Positions 1 to 13,159 of a stretch of 64,000 bases of DNA are shown here, piece by piece; positions within the stretch are counted from its first letter, which is position 1; each line of letters begins with the position of its first letter. The stretch spans positions 20,253,943-20,317,942 of the forward strand of contig NC_135150.1 of NCBI RefSeq assembly GCF_050948215.1, given 5' to 3'. The notes under the pieces are model-generated. The model did no database searches, was not told where the DNA came from, and saw nothing but the letters and a program-made list of their open reading frames with translations. Source of the DNA: Halictus rubicundus (lineage: Eukaryota; Arthropoda; Insecta; Hymenoptera; Halictidae). Position numbers and translations under genes: made by a program.

Positions 1-272
1 TGTCCAGCTTATCTGGTCTTCAAACAGCGAACAATTAGCGCCGAGTTAGCAGAGCAATTAATAAACGATGTCAGTTGATTATCTCGAATGGGCGATACAG
101 TTCGGCGATCGGTCTTTGTTTGGGAATTATATCTTCGCCGGGAATATCTAACGAGGGATTTAGAGTCGAGCAAGTTTAGCGAGAGGTTGATCACGGTGAC
201 GGGGCTACACGCCGCACACCGTTGATTATAGTATAGGGGTACACGCTGCTCAAATTTGACCTGCATCTCTCT

Positions 273-319
<47 letters not shown>

Positions 320-2700
320 GTGCGCACGCTCGCGCTGCACCAAGTTCCGGCGAAGTTCCGAAACCTCCTACGCGTTCGACCGTGCCGAAACAGGACCGTG
401 GCAATAATTGCAGCCAACTGACGCAATTACCAGAACGTCCAACTGTAATTATACGATTCACTGAGACGGGGAAAGAGGGCAGAAGTAATACTAGTCGCCG
501 TCGTCGCCCAGGTGCTGATGGCTCGACAGGGACATTCGACAAACGAGACAGTGATTACTCGGAGTTGTTGGTTTTATTCGGTGTGAAACACTCTCGTTGT
601 GGACGGACTGATTTAATGCGTGATTGTGGGCCCTTTGCATGCGTGACAGCCTTGGAACAGGCCCTTGGAAATGTAATCGAGACCATTGTCATTGTTGCAT
701 GTTGCAATTAAGTGTAATTCTTAAGGACCCTGATGCATCACAACTACTTGGACACATTGTATATGTTGTTCCTTTGCAATCTTAATTATTCTGGGAATAA
801 TCATTGTTTTGATCTTCGAATTCATAACACACCCTTTGTGGGGAATCCTGATTCTTTGCGCATTTCCTTTGGGACCTTAGAAATTCACCCAATGCATTCT
901 CTCTTCTTGCCCTTGGATTGCATGTCCTTTGTGTTCCAAATAAATCCTAGGAACGATCATTGTCGTTGTTGATCTTCAAAAACCTAACAAATACAAATAT
1001 TCTCATGTTAATGATCGTCCTCCTAATCAATCATCAACTGGATGACCCCTGGGGGATTTCTAGGCCCTTTTCATTCACAATGACCTTCATCAATTATTGC
1101 AACCTTTTACAATCCCTTAGAACCTCGAAACATTATGGTCCTTCCCCGTATTCCCAATCACCTATGGTAGAACGTTTCAGTCCTTTGCATTCCCAATATA
1201 CCTTAAAGTTATAACTGTGACTCCCTTTGGGATCCCTTAAAAAACACTTGGAACTGGCCCTTGACCCCTCAGATGTCCAACAGTTTACTAACCTTGCTGA
1301 AGATCTCATTGCAAATGAAGTATAATTCGGAAGTAGGTGTTCTTGAGAAAAGCTTCCCCGCGCGGTCACCCATCCCAGTTGGGTACCGAAACGGTCGTTA
1401 CTTAACCTGGAATACCAGATCGGTAACCGCATCTAGCCTACAACTGCTACTAAAGGATGACATTTGGTATACCTAGACCAACTGACAAAGTGAACAAAAT
1501 TTTGTCCTATTGTGAATTGTTTTTTGCGAGACAACGAAAACCAAACAGTGAGCCATAGAGGATGGCGATGGCAAAAGGGGTAAATCTTTTCTGTGGAAAT
1601 TTCGGAGGTAGCGAAACTGTCGGACTTTCGCATGGTCGTCGAACGATGCATTACCCGGGGAAATATTTGGGCGTCCGGTGTACGGGGGCGGTGGCGCCGG
1701 TGCATGGCCGAATGTTTGCCCGTCGATTGTTTGCCGGCGCCGCGTGGAATATGCAGCGCGAACGATAAATAAATAGCAAACACGAATCTCGCGTGCGGTC
1801 AGAGAGGGATAATTGCGAGAGTCAGGTGGATCGGTGTGCGAGCCTTCGGAACGACTCTCGTACGCCTCGAAATTGCCGATCGAAAACGCACAGCGATCCA
1901 TTCCTACGAATCGTCGGCCCCTCGGCCCTTCGGACACGTCCTACGACCTCCGTAACTTCCCCCTGTACACGCGTGTGTCCCAAGTTAAACGCTTCCATCC
2001 CCCGGCTCTTTACGTCCCATCGGCCATTGCGAAAAATGTCGGAAAAAACTCTCTTTTCGACGGTTTCCAACCGGCAATAACAGTTCCCTCGGAACAGACT
2101 CTCGTCACGCCGGGATTTTAATCGTATTTACGAGAGAGTGCGCGCGCGCACGCTGTAACAGTCGCCCGCTCGATGCCAGAAACCTGAACAGGATTGATTG
2201 AAACAGTATTTGGAATCCCGAGATTTAATATCAGCCTCGTGGCGGATAGTTCGGCGGCCCCGCACGAGTAGGACTCGCAGCAATTCCATTTCCGATTCGG
2301 TCATTAAACAGCCGGCTTATTGCACTTTTCGTAGCGGTGCGCCCGGAATTTTGCTTCGGGATGTAGGTACGTGTTGCGGACGATTCAGGTGTTTGGAAAT
2401 CTGTGGCCGTTTGTAACGGATCGAATCTGGTTCGAGAGAGGTAAACTGCGGTTCTTGGATGTTTGTACAGCGGCGGCAGAAGGATTTTCGAAGTTGTTGG
2501 TGGCTAGGTATTTCTGGTGGTGCTGCGGATACACATTGGTCGATGCGAATGCAGATGTTGTGTGTTTGTGCTGCAGTCAGGCGATCAGTCGGAGAAACCT
2601 CTGTAGCTTTTGTAGTTCAGACTCATAGACGATCGACAACACAGTTAATAGCATAGTTCCCACTAACGTCCATCAAAAAATAATTGTACCGTCGAAATAA
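1..2700. other. Intergenic or unrecognised: no gene seen
   Basis: Apart from the CT microsatellite, I see only short frames with no domain. Around 900-1300 there are repeated CCTTTG...GGGA-like words (for example CCCTTTGGGATCCC), suggesting an old degenerate repeat. Confidence 0.5.
281..316. repeat. (CT)18 microsatellite
   Basis: A perfect CT run is preceded by degenerate CTTT units from about 265. The surrounding ORFs on both strands arise from the run. Confidence 0.95.
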
Positions 2701-2708
2701 CAAACACG

Positions 2709-3050
2709 GTCAAACAACATCATACTGAACATTTATCATCGCACTTGTTTCGAGTGTCGCCAGATTCAGACATGTCTCCCACTCTACCCTTCCCCTTCTA
2801 CGATGCTATTCCACCACGCCCTGACCCGGTCACGTGACGCGTTTCGTCTTTGTCGTGTATGTGTCACGTGACTAATCCGGTGCTGGTAGAGAGGGGGTAA
2901 CCTAACCCAGATCCTCAAGTCGGACAATGATTTTTCAAACAGCCAACAACACGGGGATACCACATTTCTGATACTGAAACATCAAACAATGTCAAACGAT
3001 ATCAAACAGTATCACACTGTGCATCAAGCATCGCACTAGTTTTCAACGAG
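2709..3050. repeat. Direct repeat flanking the CACGTG element
   Basis: The segment TCAAACAACATCATACTGAA...GCACTTGTTTCGAG just before the element recurs as TCAAACAGTATCACACTGTG...GCACTAGTTTTCAACGAG at 3002-3050. The two are about 45 bp long and 293 bp apart. The flanks also carry several CAAACA units. The pattern suggests an older tandem repeat into which the element inserted. Confidence 0.5.
2754..2924. repeat. Dispersed ~170-bp element containing two CACGTG boxes
   Basis: It starts GTGTCGCCAGATTCAGACAT and contains CCCTTCCCCTTCTACGATGC, GGTCACGTGACGCGTTTCGT, TGTGTCACGTGACTAATCCG and GGTAGAGAGGGGGTAAC. The element at 26599-26783 is its inverted, diverged copy. The edges carry a weak inverted GTCGMCAGAT. 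No coding capacity. TCACGTGA is a strong bHLH-zip site, and the first copy holds two. Confidence 0.7.
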
Positions 3051-3503
3051 ATCCTCTGCATTGCCGAACCAGTATGTTTCCTGTAGCTCGACATGACACA
3101 ATATCACACGTCTCGATACAGGCATCAAAGGAACAGTATGTTTGCATAGATTTCGATCGTCGACGACAGGGGATCGTGGTTAAAAAAGTATCGGAGAGCG
3201 GCGCAATTTCCTGGTAGCGGCGCGTGCATCGCTCTGCGTAAACACAAGGCGCCCGTGAAAAAGCCCGCGAACGAATCGCAACCCCCTTAATTGGCACTCT
3301 AATTACACTGTAATTGTGTATCGATCCGCGTTTAAGTGAACCAATTACCCGAGGCGGGTCGCGTTTGAAGCTCGACGGCGTGGCACTCGAGCCTCGGGAG
3401 CCGCTTTCCACCGGAAATAATATAGTTCATCGCGGGGGAAGATCTACCGGCGCACACCTTTGTGAACGTGTTACACGGCGCACCTGGGTACGAGAGACAG
3501 AGA

Positions 3504-3506
<3 letters not shown>

Positions 3507-3538
<32 letters not shown>
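3507..3538. repeat. (GA)16 microsatellite
   Basis: A perfect AG/GA run lies within a purine-rich stretch from about 3491 to 3557. Confidence 0.95.
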
Positions 3539-3549
<11 letters not shown>

Positions 3550-3559
3550 GGGGAGAAAG

Positions 3560-6500
3560 CTCCACGTGTACAAGCTCGTCGAGTGCTTTTACGGTTAATC
3601 GAAATCGCTGCTCGAAGCAGCTCCGCGGCGGCTCTGACCCCGGCCTCATTCAAACCCGTGGCGTCATTGTTTCCGAAAGTCTCGCAAAGGAGGTAATTTC
3701 ACCTCGCATTCGGTGCGCGTCAACGTCACTTGGAAACGACACCCTGTCCCCGGAGTTGACCCACGAAAAACTAATCCTACAGCCCGAGCTACCTATCCGT
3801 GCTTTAAATCATTCGTTCCCGGCGCTCTATTTTCCTCGAGACAATGCCGCCTCCGTTATCCGAATTAACCCTCTAAACGGGAAACATTTGGAACGGTCTG
3901 CGACGATCAAAATTCGCATTGAACGCTGTGCGTTCTACGCGACTTTGTAGTTCTCCATGTAGAACGTACAGAAATTGGCATTTAAATCATTTGGAGCCGA
4001 CGTTTCCTTTCCGTGGAGACAATACGGTCTCTACGAAACCTCTCACGTGTCCTGTGGAATATTGAAAAAATTCTAGGAGAATCGGGATTTATAAAAAGCG
4101 GGCAAACCGTTGTTCAATTCGTAATAAGTGATTTTTAAGAGGAGAAGATTCTGATGTGTAGAATGTTCGAAAAAAATAGATAAAACATTTTCTGTAACTA
4201 TGAGTCGTCTACGCATACATATTCAGAATATCTGATTGACTGTAATTCTTATTTCATATCGCTTTGGTACTATTTATCGTTATAGTCATAATAACAATTT
4301 AATTACCGAATTAAAACTTCTACTTGGAAACAGCCCTCTTTATCTGTTCCCATCGGAACTTATAATGTGAGAACGTTTTTTAAAAAAGTTTCACGGTGTA
4401 TATTTTAAGTAGAACTTATTAAAAAGTTTCATAACTCTTTTGATCCTTGCTTTTAGGAGTTCTTCGCGGCGAGTATATGAAAATGTGCAGTAAATTGCGC
4501 TGACAGTGGAGAAAGATTAATTTCAAGTGTTAGACGTGCTATAAAAACATATTGCACGATATAGGTAACATAAATTGCAAGTTTCCTTATCGAACTTTTA
4601 TATAAGGATCCACTATCTACCCATAGTACCAGTCGCAATTTATTAAAATTATCCGGGAACGAAACACATTTTTATTTGGCCCCAGGTCTTTGCAATTGAT
4701 GCAGCAAATTTTTATTCTCAATCCATTACAAAAATATGAAAAGACGAAATAAACTATGATTTAAGATAAAGTTCTTTGAAATTGATGCACCAAATTTTTA
4801 TTTTACACGGTGAGTTACACGACTTAAAGGAGTAAAATACCTCAACAAACATCAAAAATTGTTTTAGAAGGAATAATGCTCTAGCAGCGAATAAATCTAC
4901 AATCAGTAGCAGAGAAAATGTGCTATCATTTGACGAGACGAGGATGATTTTCTGTAGAAGGTCAAGTATCTCCGCGATTTCCCAACAAATTCTACGATCT
5001 ATCTAAACGGCTAATGCGTTTCTCCGTCAAGTGGCGCCGGGTAAAACAAATTGAAATAGAACGCCGTCCGAGTAAGAACGCAGAACGTTCGGCTACCATT
5101 TCCGTGTAATATCTTCACCGACTTGCAAAACTGCACTTACAAACTGCAGTCGCACAGTGCGCCCTTATCGTCTAGCGCTACACGAGTATCGCGGAATAAC
5201 GAATAACACGTGCTATTAATGCGAACGAGAACTTTCATACGTAGGTACCACATACCTACGTAGGTGTGCCGGATGTACTCACGGAGCGTACCTTTTCCTC
5301 AAAATTAAGGGCGGGTTAGGGTCACGAACTTCTACGGCCACGTAAAGCATAAAAGCTGACCTGATACCGAGAGAACGATATCTTCTCCCCTGGCCTTTTA
5401 CCAAAATTGTAATTCCGAACGACTGTAGAACCAGAGGGTTCAGTTTTAACGCCGGTGAATGCTCGCCGAGTGTCCCATTAGCAAATGGCCGAGGAAAACT
5501 GACACTCGGCGGAGGTCCCGAAAAGAATCCCTCGAACTCACTACATCTGCCCCCGGGAAACCGTGCCACGTCTATCGACTGTCTGACCCATTGTAGATCG
5601 CGACCTCGTTACCGTCTGCGAGATTTTCTGTGCACGTTGTTGTTCTTTCTTTTTTTGTTTTTGTTCAGGCGAAAAAGATCCCGGCAAAGAATTCCCCCAG
5701 TTCGAAAGCGCCCTTTCCGCTTTTAATAACCGGCCGGCCATTATGCGAACGCACTGACGAGCCAAGGGAACAGCCCCCGGAACGAACACGCGAGCGGATA
5801 AATAATACGATCTCGTTAAAGAAACAACGGCCTTTCGGTTTCCCATAAAATCCTTAAAACGATAGCCGGCCGGCTCGTAAAACCGCGGTTTATCGCTGAT
5901 AAATATCGATCAACCGGCCTCTCGACCACCGACCGATCTTCCTCGTTCGTCGATGGATCGATGCCCCGCAACCTGCCGAATTGAAGTTTATCAGCTCCAG
6001 TTTGTTTCGCTGATGAGATTTGCACTCGGAGCATGTGCAGTTCGGAAATTAGTCGGGGGGGGGGGGGCTGTCTTTGCGATTGGAGATACGCAATTTCTTG
6101 TTTTACGTGCCGGGGGATTTTTGTTAAATATCTGAAGTTGCAAATAAAGAGATCGCCGAATGAAAATTGCTTGGGGATTGCTTTTCTACAATTATTAATT
6201 CTAACAATGTTTAGTTGCGATTACTTGCAAACGCAGATGACTGTGGTTAAGTAAAAAATACTTATAGACAACAATTGTACACGTTGTTAATAAATGAAAT
6301 AAAATCTAGAAGTTAACCGAATCGAAAGAATTTATGTCGCTACACGAGACAAGACTACTCATTTTTGTGCAGTGGATATTTCAGAACATAAAGTCTCATT
6401 TTATTTTTGAAAATATTATTTATTTGCTTCCACAGTTTTTAATTTGATCGCGAAGAATGAATTTTCCCTGCCATCCATTTTATCTAGCAATCTATAGAAA

Positions 6501-6960
6501 CCAATAAAACTGTTCCAATGCACCAGAAGCGAACAGATGCCTCTAGAAAGAATAGGTGTCTCTTTTTCGGAGCTGACTTCTCATCCTCCAATGAATTTAC
6601 AAAGGTTTCATCGTTTCCATACTTCAAAAATAAACAACAGACCGTTGTTACTCGTTGACGCGCACTGCAAGTGGAGCAGCTATCTTTGCTGCATCGTTGC
6701 ACCGCTGTGCTGCATTCCTGCACTGAACTGCCACTTGTAGGTCACTCTTTAGACCTTGATTGTCACTGTATACGAAGGCGCCTTGTGTTTTAGGGTGCGC
6801 TTTCTCCTGGTAGCAAATTAATATCTCAGCACCTCGGTTAAATATGAAGTCACTTTACTGTTCTTTTGCTTTCTAATCTTTCTATCTCCGTATTTTGATT
6901 TTGAATTATTTTGTTCTTTCAGTATCGAATTGTTTCCTGTTTCCTGCTTTTTCACGGTGG
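3560..6960. other. Intergenic or unrecognised: no gene seen
   Basis: The left part is moderately GC-rich, then AT-rich from 4060 to 4900. A short palindrome lies at 5240-5270 (ACGTAGGTACC...TACCTACGT) and a G13 run at 6054-6067. Short frames show no domain. Confidence 0.5.
4680..4815. repeat. Two ~30-bp direct repeats, 86 bp apart
   Basis: TCTTTGCAATTGATGCAGCA...TTTTTATT at 4687 recurs as TCTTTGAAATTGATGCACCA...TTTTTATT at 4773. The sequence matches the outer part of the dispersed ATTGATGCA...CCGCAGTC family seen elsewhere in the window (for example 40301). Confidence 0.7.
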
Positions 6961-7010
6961 TCATCAAGAGGTTGAATTGAAGTTGAAGTAGTTGTTGAAG
7001 TTGAAGTAGT

Positions 7011-7556
7011 TGTTGATGTTGATGTTGATGTTGATGTTGATGTTGATGTTGATGTTGATGTTGATGTTGATGTTGATGTTGATGTTGATGTTGATGTTGA
7101 TGTTGATGTTGATGTTGATGTTGATGTTGATGTTGATGTTGATGTTGATGTTGATGTTGATGTTGATGTTGATGTTGATGTTGATGTTGATGTTGATGTT
7201 GATGTTGATGTTGATGTTGATGTTGATGTTGATGTTGATGTTGATGTTGATGTTGATGTTGATGTTGATGTTGATGTTGATGTTGATGTTGATGTTGATG
7301 TTGATGTTGATGTTGATGTTGATGTTGATGTTGATGTTGATGTTGATGTTGATGTTGATGTTGATGTTGATGTTGATGTTGATGTTGATGTTGATGTTGA
7401 TGTTGATGTTGATGTTGATGTTGATGTTGATGTTGATGTTGATGTTGATGTTGATGTTGATGTTGATGTTGATGTTGATGTTGATGTTGATGTTGATGTT
7501 GATGTTGATGTTGATGTTGATGTTGATGTTGATGTTGATGTTGATGTTGATGTTGA
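7011..7556. repeat. Perfect hexanucleotide microsatellite, 91 copies of TGTTGA
   Basis: The array is 546 bp of TGTTGA with no interruption that I can see. It is bordered on the left by degenerate GTTGAAGT units (6970-7010) and on the right by about four copies of AATTTC (7557-7582). Because the unit is six bases, all frames are open. The resulting Asn-Ile or Leu-Met dipeptide ORFs are artefacts. Confidence 0.97.
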
Positions 7557-7599
7557 ATTTCAATTTCAATTTCAATTTCAATTGGGACTGAATTTTCGT

Positions 7600-10500
7600 T
7601 TCGGAGATTGGGTGACGCGTCGTCTCATAGCTCGCCCCCTGAACCGATGTCCCCGTAAATAGCTGTAGAGACGATCTCTCCGATCGTCCGATATGCTCTC
7701 CGCGTATCAAAATTTTCTCCCGCTCTAAACTTTTTAGTGCGTCGTTCCAGAATAATTTGTGTCCGATAATTATCCGGTAAAAGTTCGCGTACAAAGTTGC
7801 GGGCCCGCTATCGCTGTACTGTGTACCGATCGGTAGGTAAATTCGATTCGCATTGGCGCAATCGGCAGTCGTAGAACAAGCCCTAATTAAGTTAACCGGC
7901 CGCGCGCGTACAGTATCGAGAAACTACCCCTGATTGCCTTGTTAACAGGATATGTTACCAGGTAGCAGCGATATCGATCTGCCGACACCGAGGAGAAAGC
8001 TTGATAAGGACTGCACACCCTCTCCTCCCCCGTACACACATACACACACACACACCTGCACAACTTGTGCATCTGACAGATTTATACGCGGCTCGCGGAA
8101 CAACCATAGTTGCGCGCCACAATTCTACGCGAAAGTAAATTAATAAAGGGCTCGTCCGCGGACGAGTGTCTTATCGCCGATCCACGCAGCCCTTTGTACG
8201 CTGGCGATCGTTATCCGAATGATAACGAGAACTTTTTCCGACGATCCACCGACCAACACCCCCACTAGACGATTAATTTAATTATTCGTTGGATATCGCT
8301 GCGGAGCTCTTAACGAGCTGCTGTGACCGGATAGCGTGAAAAAGAATAGCGAAAATCTCTATTCTGCGCTGAATTAAAGGATACAAGAATTTTGCAGCAC
8401 CCTCTGTTACATTCGAATGATGCCAACCCTTTGGATATCAGAGATTGATGGTTGGGATCCGAAAATGTGGCGTTAGTATGACTGATATGTGTTGACTTAT
8501 AATAATGACAAATTCGAATGGATTCCGTCCAAGTTTTATTATAGTATGTAGATTGTGGATTTTTATGCAACATAAAAATTATCTGCACCAAGTGTAAGGA
8601 ACACAAGCCAACTCAAACTGTCATTCAAAATAGTACATAGACATTCCTAAATTCTTTTAATCGGTCTATTTCAAATTGCATCCTCTTATTCTTCTAATAA
8701 ATTCATACAATCATTTCCAAGAATTGTAAAATCAAAAATTCAGAATGTGAGTCTCCTTTTGATAATTTTGATCCACTGAAGAGAGTGTAATTCTGTTCTT
8801 AAATTTCTCCAACGTCTTGACAGTTTGGTACAATATAACGTACTAATTTTTATCATAAATCCATATAATCATATACTGTATATAATCCGCAGTCCACTGA
8901 TTACTCTACATTTTTAAAACACGCTGCGAGTAACACGAATTCGACAGTCACTTACAAAACCAGCTAACACAGACATACCGGCCTGTTCAGAGTTTATCGA
9001 ATCGTTGGTGGTGGTAGTCGGTCGCCGAAAAGGCTGACCGACGTGTTATTTTTTCAGCGGGGCATAAATCGATGGGAAATTACTGCAAATGACGAATGCC
9101 GGGCAACCGTCGGCCCCGACCCGGCTAATGGCTGCCAGCACGAGGCGTCCACTTTGCATAATATTTGGATCACGTAACGAGCCCGAATAACTTTGCCCAG
9201 GTAAACCGCGCGCGCGATATTTCGTTTATAAATCCCCGTTCCTGAAACGTGTCCCACCGTGTTGCATGCCGCCGCGTATGATTGTGTGCGCGCGCGCGCC
9301 GTTCGCCAAGTCAAAATGCGCGCGAATTAAAAAGAAAATCGGTACGAGGGACAAAGGGGCGGTGGGATGGGAGGCGATCGCGCGATTCGCGTTGTTATCC
9401 CCTATTCGTCGACGGGCTCAGCTACGTGGACGTTATTTCGATATCATTTCCCGGCCGAATATGTACATCGAATCGCTCTTTGGTTGTTAACGCGACGATT
9501 TTCGGACCGTGTTATTCCGGTCCCGTTTCTGCCGCGCCGTTTCACGCATGCAAAATAGCGATATCTTGTTCTTCTTGCGCTGACCCGCCGCGCTTGTTCC
9601 CGGTAAAAACTGTTCGAACCTGTGTCGCGAGCCGTTGTCGCGATTCCCGTTGCACTCCCGAAATTTCGCGGGATTTTCGGCCGATTTTATTCGACGGGAC
9701 AAGATGCAAACGCTTCCCGTTTGTTCGGAATAGAATTTTCGTGGATTCACGCGTTTATCACCGATTAAGGTTAACGAAATTGCTGGATTGCATTTCCTGG
9801 ACTAAGTTGTTAATTAATATTTATATTGAAGTATAAATTTTTATGTTTCTATTCCTGTTCAAGGATCTATTAAATAGTTCCGGGCCATGGACTACAGATT
9901 TGAAAAAATTACTACATAATTGTCGGCACACATTAAAGATTTGAAAATGTTCTTTGTCGCAACCAACTGGTTAGGAGTTATTTTAGACGTCAGTTCTCAT
10001 TCTGTTTTGCCTAGAGAATGATGATGACTGATTTTCGGAGCACCCTGTGTACACAGCGAATGATGCCGCGCGTCGGCGACGAACAACGAACAACAACCAG
10101 CGTCCGACGTGTCTCGAAAAGCGGAATTTCACCGCGTAATTCAAACATCGGGCGCAATTATGGGAATATATCGATCGAGCGTACCATCGGGAATACCTAA
10201 TTCGAACGGCGCATACCGAGCGACGTTGCGTAACGAGGAGACGCTGAAATTCATTGGTCACGGCTGTGGCTCTTTTCAATGTTTATTATACCAGCCTTAT
10301 TACGCCTCTTGCATGATCTTGTCGGGCCCGATGTAATATTCATTAGCGACATTCATTTTGGGTGTTGCAGTTTCGTGAAAGGCTTCACTTGCTCTTTCTC
10401 TCTCGATCTCAAAAGTGATTTCTACACTGTATGGATTTTCATCAGAATTTTTCAACTACAAAAAACAACGGCAACCAAGTCTGTATGCTATCACCTAACT

Positions 10501-12580
10501 TATCCACTCACAAGTAGAAACCAATATTGCGTCGCCCTAACCTGTCAAAAACGTGAGTTTGAAATCGGCTAGTTTTACACTCGTACGGCTTTTGAACCAG
10601 TAAAGTCCGACCATCAAAACTTACATTTTCGGCATTTTCTCGCACAGATGTATAGGATTCTATAAAAAGAAGTTGAAAATTTTCGGCCCCCCAAAGTGAA
10701 GTTCGGCCAATTGTTACGATGATGCTGTAAAATTGTAAAAGAGGAGGTAAGAACTTTCACTGAAATAGCTAGATTTGGGAGGATTATGTGGAAGGAGCCT
10801 GTTCTAATACATAATTGTTTCTAAATGTGCGAGAAAAAAATCCGCGAAACGTCTATTCGCGTCGATAACATTGGGCACGATCGTTCGGCGAAGTTTAAGA
10901 AGTTCGCTGGAAGACCGTGCCTGCCCTCGGAACACGTATCCGGGTCATCGTGCTCCGATTTAGTCGAGGTTCCTCGCTCTCGAGCTACACACCGCGCGAT
11001 TTATCGTACGACGAGTTCTATAACGTTGTTTCATACGACTGTTCGAACGATAATCGCGACGCGTGTGTGGCACTGTCGTACGTCGCGAGAGGCGTGTTTG
11101 ACCGTAGCACGGCTCCGTCGTAAAATCTGTCGCACTAACGTCGGACAGATTCGAACGTGTACGATCGGACGGAACGATTTCCTCGACGATCTACCCCGCT
11201 ACGAGACCGAAATACGACGACTCTTACGGAAGAAACAGTATAAATATTTTATGTTTAAACGGTTCTGTCTATTTGCTTTGCCGGGTAGAACCTCTGAAAC
11301 TTTTAACAAGGGATCTTTTCTTGTCGCGCTATTCCGCGACGAGGATTACCGCTGTCTTTTCCGCTGACATTCCATTTGTCGGATCTACCGTTGATAACTG
11401 TTTCCAAAACCGACTACTGAAAACCTTAATTCTTGGCTTCTTTGGGCTACAGATTTTCCAACACTTGGACGCACTGTCTTGCAATTCTATAACGTAACTT
11501 CCGATTTTGTTCGTTGCTATTTGTAACGCAAGGTGTATAAAGGTCTTCGAGAAGGATTGTGGTGTGTATTTTTAAAATTATTTTTCTATTGATTTTTGAC
11601 AGGTTAACTCGACAAGACTGCTGTTCCTAACGTAACAATCATGAAGAAACTCAGGAAAAAGGAAATATTAACAGCTCCAGAAATTCTCGAACAGTGACTG
11701 AACAGGTGATATATATTTTTAAAGTTGTATTAATTATAAAATTGTCTGTATTAATTGTAATACTCAGATTTTTAAATTCTTTTAAAATTCTTTCATTCCC
11801 TTTTAAATTCTTTCAATATTAAAATTCGCAGTCTAGTGATCAGTGTTTATATCGATCAATGAAAAATATGTTTACTCTTTATGATCCACTGAAACGCATG
11901 TTATGAGACTAAGTCGCTCAAAGACCATACCATCGTGGAACTAACTTCATAAATCAAGACACAATCTCGACAAACACTTTTCAAGATAGCCTGTGACGAA
12001 ATTAGTCTTCCTTAGCGCCAATTAACGGCGTCGAAAAACAAGAAAGCTCCCGAGCGCCCGAGAAACAGCGTCCCATGGAAAGTTAATGGTACACAGAAGC
12101 GGTGCACGAAGGATCAGAGGTCTAACGAACGTGGCGCGATTAATTATAAGTATAGAGAGATGAATATTTCATTGAGTGGGAACAGCGAACGTAGCCGAGT
12201 GGCCTGCAACGTTCAATTTAATATTAATCGTACGGTACGCCGAAATGGAAATCGAAAGGCCCCCTGTTTTACAGCGGCGATAGTTATCCGTCATGCGACG
12301 TACCGTGTCACGGTGCATGACTGTTATCGAGCCGTGAATGATTTCAATGTGTACGACGATACATCACGCATCCTAGGAGATTGGCCCCCGCTGAAAGGAG
12401 CGGACGGCCCGCCCTGCAGAACTCGAGGGATCATTTATTTTTCTCCCGATCGCGAAAACTATCAATCACCGGGGCCCCCCGGTTTTTCCTCGGGAAAACA
12501 GCCTGACGTAGTCGCCTGACTTTTCCAAATTTTCATACGTCGGCCGGGCTCGTCTCTTCGTCGCGTGTCTTGGAGAAAGT
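7600..12580. other. Intergenic or unrecognised: no gene seen
   Basis: Mixed composition. A CpG-rich section at 9050-9780 and a 180-codon plus-strand frame at 10825-11367 show no recognisable domain. A small hairpin, GTCGGTCGCCGAAAAGGCTG, begins at 9018. A CA run is at about 8036-8056. Confidence 0.45.
8549..8588 (-). repeat. Copy of the CCGCAGTCTA dispersed family
   Basis: The minus strand reads TTTTTATGTTGCATAAAAATCC then ACAATCTAC. This corresponds to the consensus TTTTATTTTGCATAAA-ATCCGCAGTCTA. An oppositely oriented end, TATAATCCGCAGTCCA, lies at 8881-8896. Confidence 0.55.
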
Positions 12581-12589
12581 CGAAAATTT

Positions 12590-13150
12590 TACTTCAAACG
12601 ACTCCAGCGTCGCAAACAAATTTTCCTAGCCAACAAAAGAAACTGTGGATTTAAAGATTCGAGTCTCCCCTTTAAAAAAATTGAAGCACGATTTTCCGCC
12701 ACCATTTTATTCGACTTCGAACGAGGAGTCGGCCCGCAAGAATGTTCGAAACAAGAGGGTACCTTTCCCCGTCCATTACATTTCAAATTCAAATGGCTCT
12801 AGCGAAGTTAAATAACTTTTTTCGTGAAAGAGACTCCTATAGATTTGCAGACTGAAGTCTCCCGTTTGCAACGACGTACGAAAAATTGACGTACGATTTT
12901 TTTTCGCCGTTTTATTCAATTTTGAATGAATAGTTTGCCGCAGGCACCAGAAATGTTCAAAAGGAGCAAAGGTTTTGAAAGGTACCTTCGCTTTTCCATT
13001 GCTCCGCATGATTAAGAAACGTGACCGAGAAAACTGACGGATGCATTTGAAAGTAGAGGCTGTACGCTTCGAAACGAGCCCGGAATGATTGCCGTACGAT
13101 TTTTAATCACGGAGTTATAACAATTTGAATATCACAAATTCGTTTTTCGA
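12590..13150. repeat. Degenerate ~204-bp tandem repeat
   Basis: TTTTATTCGACTTCGAACGA at 12705 recurs as TTTTATTCAATTTTGAATGA at 12909. A third weaker unit follows, with CGTACGATTTTTAATCACGG near 13102. Translations of successive minus-strand frames also align (SKSNKMVAENRASIF against SKLNKTAKKNRTSIF), which reflects repeat homology and not a gene. Related units recur at 44650-45040. Confidence 0.75.
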
Positions 13151-13159
13151 CAAAAATTT

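Noticed and set aside
6964..7794. 276-residue minus-strand and 193-residue plus-strand ORFs made of Asn-Ile or Leu-Met repeats
   Set aside because: They are translations of the TGTTGA hexanucleotide array, in which every frame lacks stops.
10825..11367. 180-codon plus-strand ORF
   Set aside because: No recognised domain, no upstream promoter features and no splice context. Could be chance.
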